Positions 45,112 through 54,547 are shown, counted from the first letter of the stretch. The stretch is 64,000 nt of DNA from Bacteroidota bacterium (GCA_018266845.1 JAFDZO010000017.1:1426-65425), one strand, 5' to 3'. Made by a program: numbers and translations. Notes: generated by a model from the letters alone, not told the origin.

Positions 45112-45143
45112 AAACCTGACAAGTAATTAAACCTGTCAGGTTT
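45112..45143 (-). terminator. Intrinsic terminator/attenuator between Ubl and E1 genes
   Basis: Read on the minus strand, AAACCTGACA and TGTCAGGTTT (perfect 10 bp) enclose a 12-nt loop and are followed by TTTCTTTT. It lies inside the operon, 27 bases after the Ubl stop and 18 bases before the E1-like start. Partial termination would make more Ubl than E1 mRNA. The stem sequence belongs to the CCTGACAGG palindrome family. Confidence 0.75.
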
Positions 45144-45169
45144 GAACACAAAAATTTAGTCAAAAAATT

Positions 45170-45439
45170 TTAACCCGCTGTAATTTCGGGGTGAAGCCGG
45201 AGAACATCTCCGTCTTTTACTCCGGCTTCTGCCAGAGTCTGATTTTCAGTTAGCTGCTTTCCGCTTGCCTTGTGATGAAATTTATATGAAAGAGGTTCAC
45301 CATCAGGACCCGTCAGCGGCATTTTCATTTTCGGGAGCAGAGCTTCCATTATTCTTTTTATTTGTGCATCATCGGGCAGCGTTGCTTCCTGCTGCTTGTT
45401 TCCTGTTGCATCAATTATTGTTACGTTTATTCTTGCCAT
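45170..45439 (-). CDS. Ubiquitin-like protein (YukD/EsaB type)
   Basis: 89 aa beta-grasp protein. It begins MARINVTIIDATGNKQQEATLP and ends with the ubiquitin-like core YKFHHKASGKQLTENQTLAE followed by AGVKDGDVLRLHPEITAG. The pattern K(x)G-xxL-xxxxTL-xxxGV-xxGDxLRL is typical of YukD/WXG-associated ubiquitin-like proteins. The C-terminus is a bare Gly (TAG-Gly), so it could be adenylated and conjugated without processing. It lies directly upstream of the E1-like gene. Whether it is conjugated or acts as a stand-alone regulator is not decided by sequence. Confidence 0.85.
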   Translation of the reverse strand: MARINVTIIDATGNKQQEATLPDDAQIKRIMEALLPKMKMPLTGPDGEPLSYKFHHKASGKQLTENQTLAEAGVKDGDVLRLHPEITAG

Positions 45440-45498
45440 TTGTAAAATTAAATATTCCGCACCACTTGTTAAATAGAATTGCTCATCTCTTATTAGCG

Positions 45499-45897
45499 TT
45501 AACCTTTGTTTTGAATTAATTTTTCACTTATCCAGTTTTTTATTTCAGAATAGTCCATTTTTCCTGAGGCAGCTGAAATAACAAAAGAATATTTATCGTC
45601 GGCAGAAGCCTTAATATCAAAATTATCGTTAAGAAGAACCCTCCTTAACATCACATAAGCAATTCTTTTATTCCCATCAACAAATGGATGATTGCTTATA
45701 AGACTTTCAAAAATTGCTGCAGCTTTTTCAGCCGGAGAAGGGTATAATTCTTTCCCCTCAAATGTTTGATAAACTCTGTTAACTGATGACTCTAAAAGAC
45801 CCATATCTCTCACGCCCTTTATTCCGCCAAACTGTTCAATTAAAATTTCGTGAATAGAAATTACTTCCCCGATAGTTATTGTGAATTCGTTCTTCAC
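45499..45897 (-). CDS. Fic/Doc family toxin (death-on-curing type)
   Basis: 132 aa. The Fic catalytic loop HPFVDGNKR (about 70-78) contains the essential His and the DGN-KR phosphate-binding residues. The short length and the upstream small antitoxin gene indicate the Doc subgroup, which phosphorylates EF-Tu; other Fic proteins AMPylate targets. It overlaps its antitoxin by 4 bases (ATGA). Located between the antitoxin gene and the Ubl gene. Confidence 0.9.
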   Translation of the reverse strand: MKNEFTITIGEVISIHEILIEQFGGIKGVRDMGLLESSVNRVYQTFEGKELYPSPAEKAAAIFESLISNHPFVDGNKRIAYVMLRRVLLNDNFDIKASADDKYSFVISAASGKMDYSEIKNWISEKLIQNKG

Positions 45898-46082
45898 CTG
45901 GCGAGTCTTTGTAAAAGTTCTCTGTCTTCCTTAAAAATTTTTTTTAAGTCAGAGCTAATCTGAATTTCATGGTGTGATAAATTGCGGATTGATTTCATAT
46001 ACTCCAGTATATCTTCCAAAATTTCTTCCGGCATTTCATCCAGCACATGCTGTATTTCTGTTTTTAATTCCTGACCAGACAT
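45894..46082 (-). CDS. Antitoxin of the Doc module
   Basis: 62 aa. A helical, acidic protein (MSGQELKTEIQHVLDEMPEE at the start, ending KKIFKEDRELLQRLAR). The C-terminal basic/helical segment is the likely toxin-neutralising part. It overlaps the Doc gene start and is first in the minus-strand accessory block. Confidence 0.78.
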   Translation of the reverse strand: MSGQELKTEIQHVLDEMPEEILEDILEYMKSIRNLSHHEIQISSDLKKIFKEDRELLQRLAR

Positions 46083-46190
46083 ATTTTATTTTCTTTAAAT
46101 CTAATCAATATATAAAAATTATTCAACAAGAATAAACTCTTCAATACGCTTTTGCCCTGAAACTTATTTGGCATTTATTGATATTACGAA

Positions 46191-47078
46191 ATGATAAAAG
46201 ATACCAAATGCGGAATAGTAACAATTTTCGGAAGACCAAACGCGGGGAAATCCACGCTTACAAATAAATTGATGAGATATGATTTATCTATCGTAAATAA
46301 AAAAGCGCAGACAACAAGAAATAAAATTCTTGGTGTCTTAACTGAAGATAATTACCAGATAATTTTTACCGATACGCCGGGAATACTTGAACCCAAGTAT
46401 GAGTTGCAGCAATTTATGATAAAAGAAATTTCTTTCTCCCTTAAAGATGCTGATGTTCTTCTTCATGTTGTTGATGTAAACAGGTTTGACATAAACGATT
46501 TGGAACTGATTCATTCCAGCTATGGGAAACAAATAGAAGGGAAGCCAAAAATTCTTGCTTTCAACAAAAGTGACTTGGCAAAGGATAATATTCCTCTGCA
46601 AACTTTGGAAAAGCTGGAGAAATATGATTACAAAGAAGTGGTTTTTATCTCAGCGTTAAAAAATAAAAATGTTGATGTGCTAAAATCATCAATTGTAAAT
46701 TACTTGCCGGATGCTGCCTTCCTTTATGATGAAGATTATCTTACCGACCGCCCTGAAAAATTTTTTATTGCAGAAATTATAAGAGAAAAAATACTTTCCT
46801 TTTATTCCGATGAAATACCATATAGTACTTTTGTAAATATACTCCAGTTTAAAGAACGGGATAGCGGAAAAATATATATAAACGCAGAAATAATAATTGA
46901 GAGAGAAACACAGAAAAAAATTATTATAGGAAGAAACGGTGAAGGAATAAAAAAGCTTGGACAGCAGTCCCGGAAAGCAATAGAGAACTTTCTTGAACGC
47001 TCGGTTTACTTAGAGCTGTTTGTTAAAATCAGAAAAGGATGGAGAGATAGTGAAGGATTTATAAAAGGAAATATGTAA
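46191..47078 (+). CDS. era: GTPase Era
   Basis: 295 aa. G1 GRPNAGKST (about 14-22), the G2 Thr in KAQTTRNKILG, G3 DTPG (about 61-64), G4 NKSD (about 125-128) and a C-terminal KH domain (GRNGEGIKKLGQQSR, about 245-259). Era binds the 3' end of 16S rRNA and supports 30S assembly. It is a chromosomal housekeeping gene that marks the right border of the accessory block. Confidence 0.96.
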   Translation: MIKDTKCGIVTIFGRPNAGKSTLTNKLMRYDLSIVNKKAQTTRNKILGVLTEDNYQIIFTDTPGILEPKYELQQFMIKEISFSLKDADVLLHVVDVNRFDINDLELIHSSYGKQIEGKPKILAFNKSDLAKDNIPLQTLEKLEKYDYKEVVFISALKNKNVDVLKSSIVNYLPDAAFLYDEDYLTDRPEKFFIAEIIREKILSFYSDEIPYSTFVNILQFKERDSGKIYINAEIIIERETQKKIIIGRNGEGIKKLGQQSRKAIENFLERSVYLELFVKIRKGWRDSEGFIKGNM

Positions 47079-47129
47079 CCCTCTCCATTGATAAATGCTT
47101 CAAATAAACCCGCCTAAACTATATAACAT

Positions 47130-47477
47130 TCACTCAAACTTTTCATAATCTACAGTAATCTCTTCATCAGCTGCAATTTCTCTCAGCGCATAAAAATGAT
47201 AATCTTCGGTACAATACGCATTCGGTGTATCGGAATGATTCAGATACCAGCCGATAGACATACGATGAAAATTTTTGGGACCGGAATACCCTTCGTCTCC
47301 CATAATAGAATACTTCTCAATAATTTTTTCGGGAAACTTTGAAGCTGCTACCTGCTCAAATGGAATGAAGTGGTCATCACCGGCTTCAAAAAGGTCCAGC
47401 AGTTCCCCTTGTTTTATATCTACCACAGCAAAGACACCTACTCCGTGAATAGGTGAAGGACGTAATTCAAATATCAT
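47130..47477 (-). CDS. SET domain protein
   Basis: 115 aa. The short protein consists of one SET domain: SPIHGVGVFAVVDIKQGELL (about 8-27) with the SAM-binding G-x-G, WYLNHSDTPNAYC (about 78-90) with the pseudoknot NHS motif and EEITVDYE at the end with the catalytic Tyr. The post-SET Cys cluster is absent. SET proteins methylate lysines in eukaryotes; the targets of the small bacterial ones are mostly unknown. It is alone on this strand, 109 bases upstream of the next gene stop. Confidence 0.8.
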   Translation of the reverse strand: MIFELRPSPIHGVGVFAVVDIKQGELLDLFEAGDDHFIPFEQVAASKFPEKIIEKYSIMGDEGYSGPKNFHRMSIGWYLNHSDTPNAYCTEDYHFYALREIAADEEITVDYEKFE

Positions 47478-47586
47478 TTATAATGGATTTTTTGTTACGG
47501 GAGTAAAAGACGTAATTTAAAACTTTTTAGAATAAATTTTAATATATAATATTTTACATTGCAATGCCTGTTCAGATTAATTAACG

Positions 47587-48804
47587 CTACCACATAGTTT
47601 TGAAGGTGTAAGTCTTTGAATAGGAGATTGCCTGATAGCTATACTCATTATTAAACTGCTTTGGCTTTACCAAATCATCTACAGTAAAATAAGGAATGTA
47701 TTTTGAAACATTCCAAACGAAATTGGCGTTTTTCGGAATTCCTGCCTGTGGACCTCCGGGCATATAAAGCTCTCTGGAATTCGTTACAACATAAACATTG
47801 CTTTCAGGATAAAGACAGCGAAAGTTTACAACAAACGTTCCCGCTCCGCTGCCTTCTGTGTAACTGAAAATCGTTTTGCTTGTAACGCTTTTGAAATCAT
47901 TAGAGGGCGATGCTATCTCAGGCGGAGTTTCATAAGTAAGATTAACCACAGAACCCGGATACGTATAAGTGTAATTCACAAAGCCGTCGCCTTTGCCATT
48001 AAAGCACTCCGCTCTTACCTTTAGAGTAAAACTAATAGGCAGTATTGTAGGCACATAAGTATCGGCAGATACATTCGCAAAACCTTCAGAGATTATTCTC
48101 ATATCAGAATTTCTATTGTACCCCAAAAAATCCCCCCATATAGTGAAGCCCTTTGAGGCATATTCCTTTGCCGGAAGATAAACTGTAAGAGGAGAAGTAT
48201 TAAAATTAGCCGTTGAAAAAAATCCGGTGATTCTAATATCCTGAGGAAAAAAATCATTATAAAGAATTACGCTTCTGGAAGCAAAACGAGTGTATGCTGC
48301 GCCGTTTTTTTCAAGATATATTATCATGCCGTTAATGCTTCTTTCGCCTTCGGGCCATTTTACGGCAATTTGCTTTCTGCTTTCACCTGAAGTAATTTCT
48401 TCTTCTTTGCAATAACTTGTATTTTGTGAAATAAATTTTATTATACCTCTGGATGAATTCGGAATAGAATCAACCAGAATATTTACATAAGCTGTATTTG
48501 CATTTTTTCCAAACTGCCTGCCGAATAAAATAAAATTCGGATTTGTAATTGAAATTTTATCATAGTAAACTGTAGTATTTGTAGAAGCATCATATATAGT
48601 TGCAGCAAACGGAGTCTCGGCATCTTTAACAGCAAAATTTCCATTCTTATCTGTTGTTACGCTTGCCCCCGCAATACTCACTGAAACTCCCGATACGGGA
48701 AAAGATTTTTCATCTACAACTCTGCCCGAAATTGTAGTCTTCCCTATAGCTAAAATGCTTGTGGTTAATACAAACATAATTACCAGAAGAATACTTTTTT
48801 TCAT
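47587..48804 (-). CDS. Secreted protein with carboxypeptidase-regulatory-like domain
   Basis: 405 aa. A signal peptide (MKKSILLVIMFVLTTSILAIG) precedes a CarboxypepD_reg-like beta-sandwich, TISGRVVDEKSFPVSGVSVS to TDKNGNFAV (about 23-65). The remaining 330 residues are rich in beta-strands and aromatic residues but match no named domain I recognise. There is no T9SS sorting signal at the C-terminus (ending YSKTYTFKTMW). Periplasmic or outer-membrane location is expected. Confidence 0.75.
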   Translation of the reverse strand: MKKSILLVIMFVLTTSILAIGKTTISGRVVDEKSFPVSGVSVSIAGASVTTDKNGNFAVKDAETPFAATIYDASTNTTVYYDKISITNPNFILFGRQFGKNANTAYVNILVDSIPNSSRGIIKFISQNTSYCKEEEITSGESRKQIAVKWPEGERSINGMIIYLEKNGAAYTRFASRSVILYNDFFPQDIRITGFFSTANFNTSPLTVYLPAKEYASKGFTIWGDFLGYNRNSDMRIISEGFANVSADTYVPTILPISFTLKVRAECFNGKGDGFVNYTYTYPGSVVNLTYETPPEIASPSNDFKSVTSKTIFSYTEGSGAGTFVVNFRCLYPESNVYVVTNSRELYMPGGPQAGIPKNANFVWNVSKYIPYFTVDDLVKPKQFNNEYSYQAISYSKTYTFKTMW

Positions 48805-48822
48805 GATTGTTATTTTTTAACT

Positions 48823-50847
48823 TTACGATTCCAAACGGGAAATTTCATCCCTTAGCTCTGCTGCCCTTTCAAATTCCAAATCCTTTGCTGCGTTAACCAT
48901 TTCTTTGCGAAGCTGCTCTATTAATTCCTTGCGCTGCTCTTTGTTTATTTTTCTTTCAAGCGGGTCTGTAATTATTCTCAGCGCTGATTTTTTCTCTTCT
49001 TTCTTTTTTCCTTTTCGCTCATCGTATTTGGTTTTATTGTCTGCAACAATAGTTGCTGACATAATTTCTTCATAGGTTTTTAGAATTGTAGCAGGTTCAA
49101 TGCCATGCTCTTTGTTATATGCTGTTTGCACCTCTCTTCTGCGCTCAGTTTCTTTAATTACTTTATCCATAGATTCCGTTACTTTATCCGCATACATAAT
49201 TACAAGCCCGTTAGCATTTCTTGCTGTTCTTCCTGCCGTCTGCATAAGCGATTTTTCAGAGCGGAGAAATCCTTCCTTATCGGCATCAAGAATTGCCACA
49301 AGTGATACTTCGGGCAAATCCAATCCTTCTCTTAATAGGTTCACCCCGACTAGCACATCGTACTCACCAAGGCGGAGACTTCTAAGCAAAGTAATTCTTT
49401 CAAGTGAATCAACTTCCGAGTGCATATATTTTACTCTTATACCTATACCGACAAGATAATCGGTAAGGTCTTCACTCATTCTTTTGGTAAGAGTGGTAAC
49501 AAGAACTCTTTCTTTTTTCTCGGAGCGGATTCTGATTTCATTTATTAAATCATCAATCTGGTTTTTTACGGGACGCACTTCAATCTTCGGGTCAAGCAAT
49601 CCTGTAGGTCTGATAATCTGCTCAACTACAACTCCTTCACTTTTTGTAAGCTCATAATCTCCGGGAGTTGCGCTTACATATATTGCTTGATTAACCATTG
49701 ATTCCCACTCCTGAAATGTCATTGGACGGTTATCTAAAGCAGAAGGAAGACGGAAGCCGTAATCAACGAGTGTTGTCTTTCGCATCCTGTCGCCGTTGTA
49801 CATTCCGCCGATTTGGGGAATCGTAACGTGAGACTCATCAACTACAAGAAGAAAATCTTTCGGAAAGTAATCAAACAGACACGATGGACGTGAACCGGGC
49901 GCTCTGCCGTCAAGATGGCGGGAATAGTTTTCTATTCCATTGCAGTAACCGATTTCCTGAATCATTTCTATATCAAAATTAGTGCGCTGCTCTATTCTCT
50001 GCGCCTCGATAAATTTTCCCTGCTGTTTAAAAAACTCTATTCTTTCCTCAAGCTCCTGTCTTATATTTACGATAGAGTTTTCAAGCTTTTCTTTATTTGT
50101 AACAAAGTATTTAGCAGGATAAAGAACGCAGCTTTCATCTGTTCCTATTACTTTTCCGTCTTTTCGGTTTATATAGGAGATTTTATCTATTTCATCATCA
50201 AACATCTCGACCCTTATTCCAGTCTCATCTTCATAAGCTGGGATTATTTCAACCGTATCACCGCGTACTCTAAAAGTTCCGCGCTTAAACTCCATGTCAT
50301 TTCTTACATAGTGAATATCTATCAGCTTTGAAAGCAGTCTTTTACGGGAAATCTTTTGTCCTCTTTTCAAAACAATCATCTGCTCGGCATATTCTTCCGG
50401 CGCGCCAATGCCGTAAATACAGCTTACAGAAGAAACAACAATAACATCTTTTCTCCCTTCAAGAATGGATGCCGTTGCTCTTAATCTTAAGCGGTCAATT
50501 TCTTCGTTTATGGATAAATCTTTTTGTATGTAAGTATCTGATGAGGGAACGTAAGCTTCCGGCTGATAGTAATCATAGTACGATATAAAAAACTCAACGC
50601 GGTTATCGGGAAAGAACTTTTTAAACTCCCCGTAAAGCTGCGCAGCCAGAGTTTTATTATGCGACATTACGAGCACGGGTCTGCCGATATTTTGGATTAC
50701 ATTTGAAACTGAAAAAGTTTTTCCTGAACCGGTTACACCAAGAAAAGTCTGATGTTTATCACCACGCTTTACGCCTTCGGTTAGTTCTTTTATTGCCTGC
50801 GGCTGGTCGCCGGTAGGTTTATATGATGAAATTAAATTATACTTCAT
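48823..50847 (-). CDS. uvrB: UvrABC system protein B
   Basis: 674 aa helicase-like damage-verification subunit of nucleotide excision repair. Walker [11 protein letters not shown] (about 39-48), the beta-hairpin region [18 protein letters not shown] (about 91-108), DESH (about 338), and helicase motifs V/VI (QTAGRTARN) are visible. The C-terminal UVR domain, [13 protein letters not shown], is intact. Full length for the family. Monocistronic as far as spacing shows. Confidence 0.97.
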   Translation of the reverse strand: MKYNLISSYKPTGDQPQAIKELTEGVKRGDKHQTFLGVTGSGKTFSVSNVIQNIGRPVLVMSHNKTLAAQLYGEFKKFFPDNRVEFFISYYDYYQPEAYVPSSDTYIQKDLSINEEIDRLRLRATASILEGRKDVIVVSSVSCIYGIGAPEEYAEQMIVLKRGQKISRKRLLSKLIDIHYVRNDMEFKRGTFRVRGDTVEIIPAYEDETGIRVEMFDDEIDKISYINRKDGKVIGTDESCVLYPAKYFVTNKEKLENSIVNIRQELEERIEFFKQQGKFIEAQRIEQRTNFDIEMIQEIGYCNGIENYSRHLDGRAPGSRPSCLFDYFPKDFLLVVDESHVTIPQIGGMYNGDRMRKTTLVDYGFRLPSALDNRPMTFQEWESMVNQAIYVSATPGDYELTKSEGVVVEQIIRPTGLLDPKIEVRPVKNQIDDLINEIRIRSEKKERVLVTTLTKRMSEDLTDYLVGIGIRVKYMHSEVDSLERITLLRSLRLGEYDVLVGVNLLREGLDLPEVSLVAILDADKEGFLRSEKSLMQTAGRTARNANGLVIMYADKVTESMDKVIKETERRREVQTAYNKEHGIEPATILKTYEEIMSATIVADNKTKYDERKGKKKEEKKSALRIITDPLERKINKEQRKELIEQLRKEMVNAAKDLEFERAAELRDEISRLES

Positions 50848-50876
50848 TGATTAATCAAAACAGAAAATAAAAAATA

Positions 50877-51662
50877 TTACTCACAAACGGCTGTAATTTC
50901 AAGATAATCCGCTATCTTAACAAAGCCCAGATTTTCATAGCAATGGATTGCCGGTAAGTTTTCGGAATGTACGTTTAATCCTATAACTTCGATATTCTGA
51001 AATAGTTCCTTGCACAAACAAGCAGTTACTTTAGTGGCATAGCCTTTTCCGCGCGCATTCGGATGAGTGGTAATATTTCCGAGAGCCGCTGCTTTATACT
51101 GCGGTGAGTAAACATGTATGCCTGCGGCGGCAGCTATTTTTCCTGTTTCGCGGATGCCAAAATACATGCCCGTTTCAAGCATTCGAAGATTAAAGCTATT
51201 GTGCGGATATGCTTCAGAATAAAAACCGGATAACTCAATTTTATCTTTTACGGAAAAATTAATCACGTTATCAGTGTTATATCTTATCAATTTTTCCCCG
51301 TGATTAAGGCACATTTTCCAATACAAACCCTCTAAATGAAGATTGTATTTTTGCATAAGAGCATCTTCCGCGCCGGGTGTAATATGAAGATAAAGCTTTT
51401 CGGGAAGAACGTCTAACAGATTTATCAAAGCCTTTTTAAGAAAATCTATCTCATCTGGAACGCTTAGAGCAATTAAGACATTCGGAGAAACTTCTTTATA
51501 AAGCATTACAACCGATTTCAATTCGTCGCTTTCAAAATACCCGAAGAAATCTGTCTGATGCCAGTAAAATTCATCAAGGTCGCCAAGCTGGTAAATATTT
51601 AATGCAGTATTTCTCCGAAAGAAACCTTCTAAAATACTTTTTTCTTTAATTTGCTTTATCAT
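50877..51662 (-). CDS. GNAT family N-acetyltransferase
   Basis: About 261 aa from the ATG at 51662. I prefer this to the ATG at 51734, whose 24 extra residues are Arg-rich and do not resemble the family. The C-terminal acetyl-CoA site is visible as LGNITTHPNARGKGYATKVTACL (about 189-211), with CYENLGFVKI at the end. The N-terminal 120 residues form a second, degenerate half as in GNAT proteins of the FeeM/YkkB type. Substrate unknown. Confidence 0.8.
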   Translation of the reverse strand: MIKQIKEKSILEGFFRRNTALNIYQLGDLDEFYWHQTDFFGYFESDELKSVVMLYKEVSPNVLIALSVPDEIDFLKKALINLLDVLPEKLYLHITPGAEDALMQKYNLHLEGLYWKMCLNHGEKLIRYNTDNVINFSVKDKIELSGFYSEAYPHNSFNLRMLETGMYFGIRETGKIAAAAGIHVYSPQYKAAALGNITTHPNARGKGYATKVTACLCKELFQNIEVIGLNVHSENLPAIHCYENLGFVKIADYLEITAVCE

Positions 51663-51738
51663 AAGTTTTTGAGGCGGGGAATTTATACTTCTCAACCGGT
51701 TCCGGTAAAAACCTAAACCTGCGCGCGCTAACACAATC

Positions 51739-52005
51739 TCACACTATCTCAGTAACTAAATTTATTTCTTTCAGAACGGAGTTAATTTTGTTTAGCTCTT
51801 CTATCTCACCTGATTTTACAACTGCCTTTCCCTTAGTATGCGCAATGATGGCAATTTGTTCACATTGAATAATATCAAAGCCGGTTGCTTTCTGAAGCTG
51901 ATTAATAACATCGTCATAAAAGTGATTTGAGTTGTATAAAATCAGGCTTCGTAATTCATCCGTATCGCCAAAGTGAATTTCTCTTTCTAATTCTTTTACA
52001 GCCAT
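51739..52005 (-). CDS. clpS: ATP-dependent Clp protease adaptor ClpS
   Basis: 88 aa. ILYNSNHFYDDVINQLQKATGFDIIQCEQIAIIAHTKGKAVV (about 22-63) is the ClpS core, with the Asn/Asp pair that recognises N-degrons and the HTKG motif that contacts ClpA. It delivers N-end-rule substrates to ClpAP. The family sequence usually reads LxNDDxT; here it is LYNSNHF, so the specificity pocket is somewhat different. Confidence 0.88.
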   Translation of the reverse strand: MAVKELEREIHFGDTDELRSLILYNSNHFYDDVINQLQKATGFDIIQCEQIAIIAHTKGKAVVKSGEIEELNKINSVLKEINLVTEIV

Positions 52006-52012
52006 TACAATC

Positions 52013-53236
52013 TCACTTTCTTGAAAACTGGCAGATTATCTCGCAAATATCATCCTGCTTTTGCCTTGGCATACCATTGCCGCCGCCGAACCCATTCATA
52101 GCAATGTAGAAAATAATTAATTCATTTTCCCTTGAAACAGCATACCCTGCCAGACAGCTGACTGAGTTTATCGTACCCGTTTTTGCATGTATATTTCCTT
52201 CGGCTTCAGTACCAATCATCCTTTTAGAAAGAGTGCCGTCTTTTCCGGCAATGGCAAGAGTGCGGTAAAAGAAATCAAAATTCTTTTCATCATCATACAT
52301 ATATTTCAGCATTCTTATATACATATCCGATGTTACCATATTGTAGCGGGTCAACCCTGAACCTTCCAATATCTCAAACGAACTGCGTGAGTTACCCATG
52401 CCGACAAGCAAATCATTAACGGCTTCCTGCCCTTTTTCCAGTGTGCCCGGCGCGCCTTTATATTTTGCGCCTATCACCTTGAACATAGTTATAGCAGAGT
52501 GATTGTCGCTGGTTTTATTCATAAATGCCATCACGTCAAACATCGAATGAGAAATATCTGTAATTTGTTTAGCTCCCGTCGGAGTAACTCCTGCAACAAC
52601 AATTCCGCCGAACTGGACATTTCCTGACTGAAGTTCGCCGGCAAGAAGTTCCGCCGCCGAAGAAGCCGGATTATATCTTCCCGAGTTTTTATCTAAAGCA
52701 AGAGCGTTTACATAGGGCCAGTATTGTTTCTTTGTATCGTTGGAATAATATTCTGCAAGGCTATAGTAAGAGTTGTCAAGAAAAGACTCATCATAAATTA
52801 CATTGCCCGTAATTGAAGTAATTCCTTTTCCAAGAATATTTTTTGCAAGATAACGAATGTCGTTTGAGTTCAAGTCGGGGTCGCCATAACCTTTTATATA
52901 CAAATTGCCGTTAATTACTCCATCGGAAATATTTATGTCATCGGTATAAATTATCGTTTTAAACTCGTACCCCGGTCCGAGATATGCAAGTCCGGCAACC
53001 GAAGTAACAAGTTTTGATATTGATGCCGGTATCATTTTAGTTTGAGGCTTGTATGAGTAAAGCACATCATATTTATCTGCGCTGACAATCTGAATTGATG
53101 TCGAATAGTTAACCGTCGCAACAATAGAATCAATTTTAGCCTGAAATATCTCAAGCTTGCTTTTTGAAAAGACTGCGCCTGAAATAAAAAAGAGAAGAAG
53201 AGCTAAACTAATCTGCCTTTTGATTTTTATGTTCAT
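52013..53236 (-). CDS. dacB: D-alanyl-D-alanine carboxypeptidase/endopeptidase (PBP4, DacB family)
   Basis: About 407 aa. The start ATG at 53236 gives a good signal peptide (MNIKIKRQISLALLLFFISG); another in-frame ATG at 53254 adds six residues. Peptidase S13 motifs are SISK (about 74-77, Ser nucleophile), SDN (in NKTSDNHSA) and KTGT near the C-terminus. It trims cell-wall peptides. The gene start lies inside the 3' end of the Nudix gene (about 29-bp overlap), suggesting coupled expression. Confidence 0.9.
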   Translation of the reverse strand: MNIKIKRQISLALLLFFISGAVFSKSKLEIFQAKIDSIVATVNYSTSIQIVSADKYDVLYSYKPQTKMIPASISKLVTSVAGLAYLGPGYEFKTIIYTDDINISDGVINGNLYIKGYGDPDLNSNDIRYLAKNILGKGITSITGNVIYDESFLDNSYYSLAEYYSNDTKKQYWPYVNALALDKNSGRYNPASSAAELLAGELQSGNVQFGGIVVAGVTPTGAKQITDISHSMFDVMAFMNKTSDNHSAITMFKVIGAKYKGAPGTLEKGQEAVNDLLVGMGNSRSSFEILEGSGLTRYNMVTSDMYIRMLKYMYDDEKNFDFFYRTLAIAGKDGTLSKRMIGTEAEGNIHAKTGTINSVSCLAGYAVSRENELIIFYIAMNGFGGGNGMPRQKQDDICEIICQFSRK

Positions 53237-53657
53237 ATATGATTTTAAACGCATTATTAATTAATTTTAATGTTTCAGAGTGAATTAGATATTCAAATGA
53301 TTCTTCCAATGTGCACCATTTATGCTCGGATATTTCTTGTCCGTCAACTACTACTTCACCGTTTTCAACCTCTCCAATATAATAATAAACTGTTTTGTGT
53401 ATCAGTTCCCCTTTGTTGCCGGTGAACTTATACCTGTCTTCGAGAAGAATTTTATCGGAAATTAATTCAACATTGTTAATCCCCGTTTCTTCCCGCAGCT
53501 CTCTCCGTGCTGTTTGTATTTCGGTTTCATGTTTATCGGGATGACCCTTTGGGAAAGCCCAATGTCCTCCTGCATGTTTTACAAGCAGAAAGAGAATCTC
53601 ATTATCCTTATAAATGAAAACAATAACACCGATTGACTTATCGTTAACTATCTTCAC
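53208..53657 (-). CDS. Nudix hydrolase
   Basis: 149 aa. The Nudix box GHPDKHETEIQTARRELREE followed by TGI (about 38-60) is complete, with the metal-binding Glu residues. The preceding HAGGHWAFPKGH fits diadenosine tetraphosphate or nucleotide-cleaning enzymes of the MutT type. The ATG overlaps the mazG stop by 4 bases, so the two form an operon, consistent with nucleotide house-cleaning. Confidence 0.9.
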   Translation of the reverse strand: MKIVNDKSIGVIVFIYKDNEILFLLVKHAGGHWAFPKGHPDKHETEIQTARRELREETGINNVELISDKILLEDRYKFTGNKGELIHKTVYYYIGEVENGEVVVDGQEISEHKWCTLEESFEYLIHSETLKLINNAFKIIYEHKNQKAD

Positions 53658-54430
53658 TTATTCTTTTTTATTTTGTTCCACCTGTCATCCATTTCATCCA
53701 AGGTTAACGAGTGAACATCTCTCCCTTCGTCAACAAAACTTTTTTCCATTTGCCTGAAACGTTTAGAAAATTTTTCTATTGTTCTTCGCAAAGCATCTTC
53801 CGGGTTTACATTTATGAATCTCGCATAGTTTACAATTGAGAACAACACATCTCCGAACTCGTCTTCTATATCATCATGCGGCTTGCCGCTTTCTATGTTA
53901 TGTTTTAACTCATTTACTTCCTCGAGAATTTTATTGTAAACAGGCTCCTTTTCTTTCCAGTCGAACCCTATCTTTGATGCTTTTTCCTGAACACGATACG
54001 CTTTAAATAACGCAGGAAGCTCTGAAGGTATTCCGTCTATTACGGATTTCCGCCCTTCTTTCATTTTGAGCTTTTCCCAATTCGTTTTCACTGATGCGCT
54101 GTCCGTTATTTTCATTTCTCCAAATACATGAGGATGCCTGTAAATCAATTTTTCCGTCTCACCTTCTAAAACATCTTTTAAAGTAAAATCACCTGTTTCC
54201 TCACCTAAAATTGAATGAAATATCACCTGCAATATTAAATCGCCTAATTCTTTTTTTAATTCATTTTTATCATTGTTATCAATTGCTTCTAAAACTTCAT
54301 AGCTCTCTTCAAGAAGGCACCGCCTCAACGAAAAGTGCGTTTGTTCCCTATCCCATGGACATTCTTTGCGCAATTTGTAAACCACGTTTACAAACTCCCT
54401 GAACTTCTCCAAAGTTTCTTCATTTGTCAT
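53654..54430 (-). CDS. mazG: Nucleoside triphosphate pyrophosphohydrolase MazG
   Basis: 258 aa with two MazG helical repeats. The first shows CPWDREQTHFSLRRCLLEESYEVLEAID (about 19-46) and ELGDLILQVIFHS (about 61-73) with the metal-binding acids. The second shows EEVNELKHNIE and EDEFGDVLFSIVNYARF (about 168-184). It degrades non-canonical or excess NTPs. Followed by Nudix and dacB genes on the same strand with overlaps. Confidence 0.94.
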   Translation of the reverse strand: MTNEETLEKFREFVNVVYKLRKECPWDREQTHFSLRRCLLEESYEVLEAIDNNDKNELKKELGDLILQVIFHSILGEETGDFTLKDVLEGETEKLIYRHPHVFGEMKITDSASVKTNWEKLKMKEGRKSVIDGIPSELPALFKAYRVQEKASKIGFDWKEKEPVYNKILEEVNELKHNIESGKPHDDIEDEFGDVLFSIVNYARFINVNPEDALRRTIEKFSKRFRQMEKSFVDEGRDVHSLTLDEMDDRWNKIKKNK

Positions 54431-54547
54431 GATGGGAAAATAATTATTTTGTTTTTGTAATTCAGTGCAATCTCAACACATGAAAAGACCCGGTTCAAAA
54501 TGCGTGTTTAACCGTGTTCTGCTAAAAACAAATTAGGTTGTTTGAAC

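Noticed and set aside
45095-45163. Longer N-terminus of the E1-like protein from the ATG at 45163
   Set aside because: The extra 23 residues are encoded by the terminator hairpin and do not resemble E1 proteins; the ATG at 45094 fits the core.
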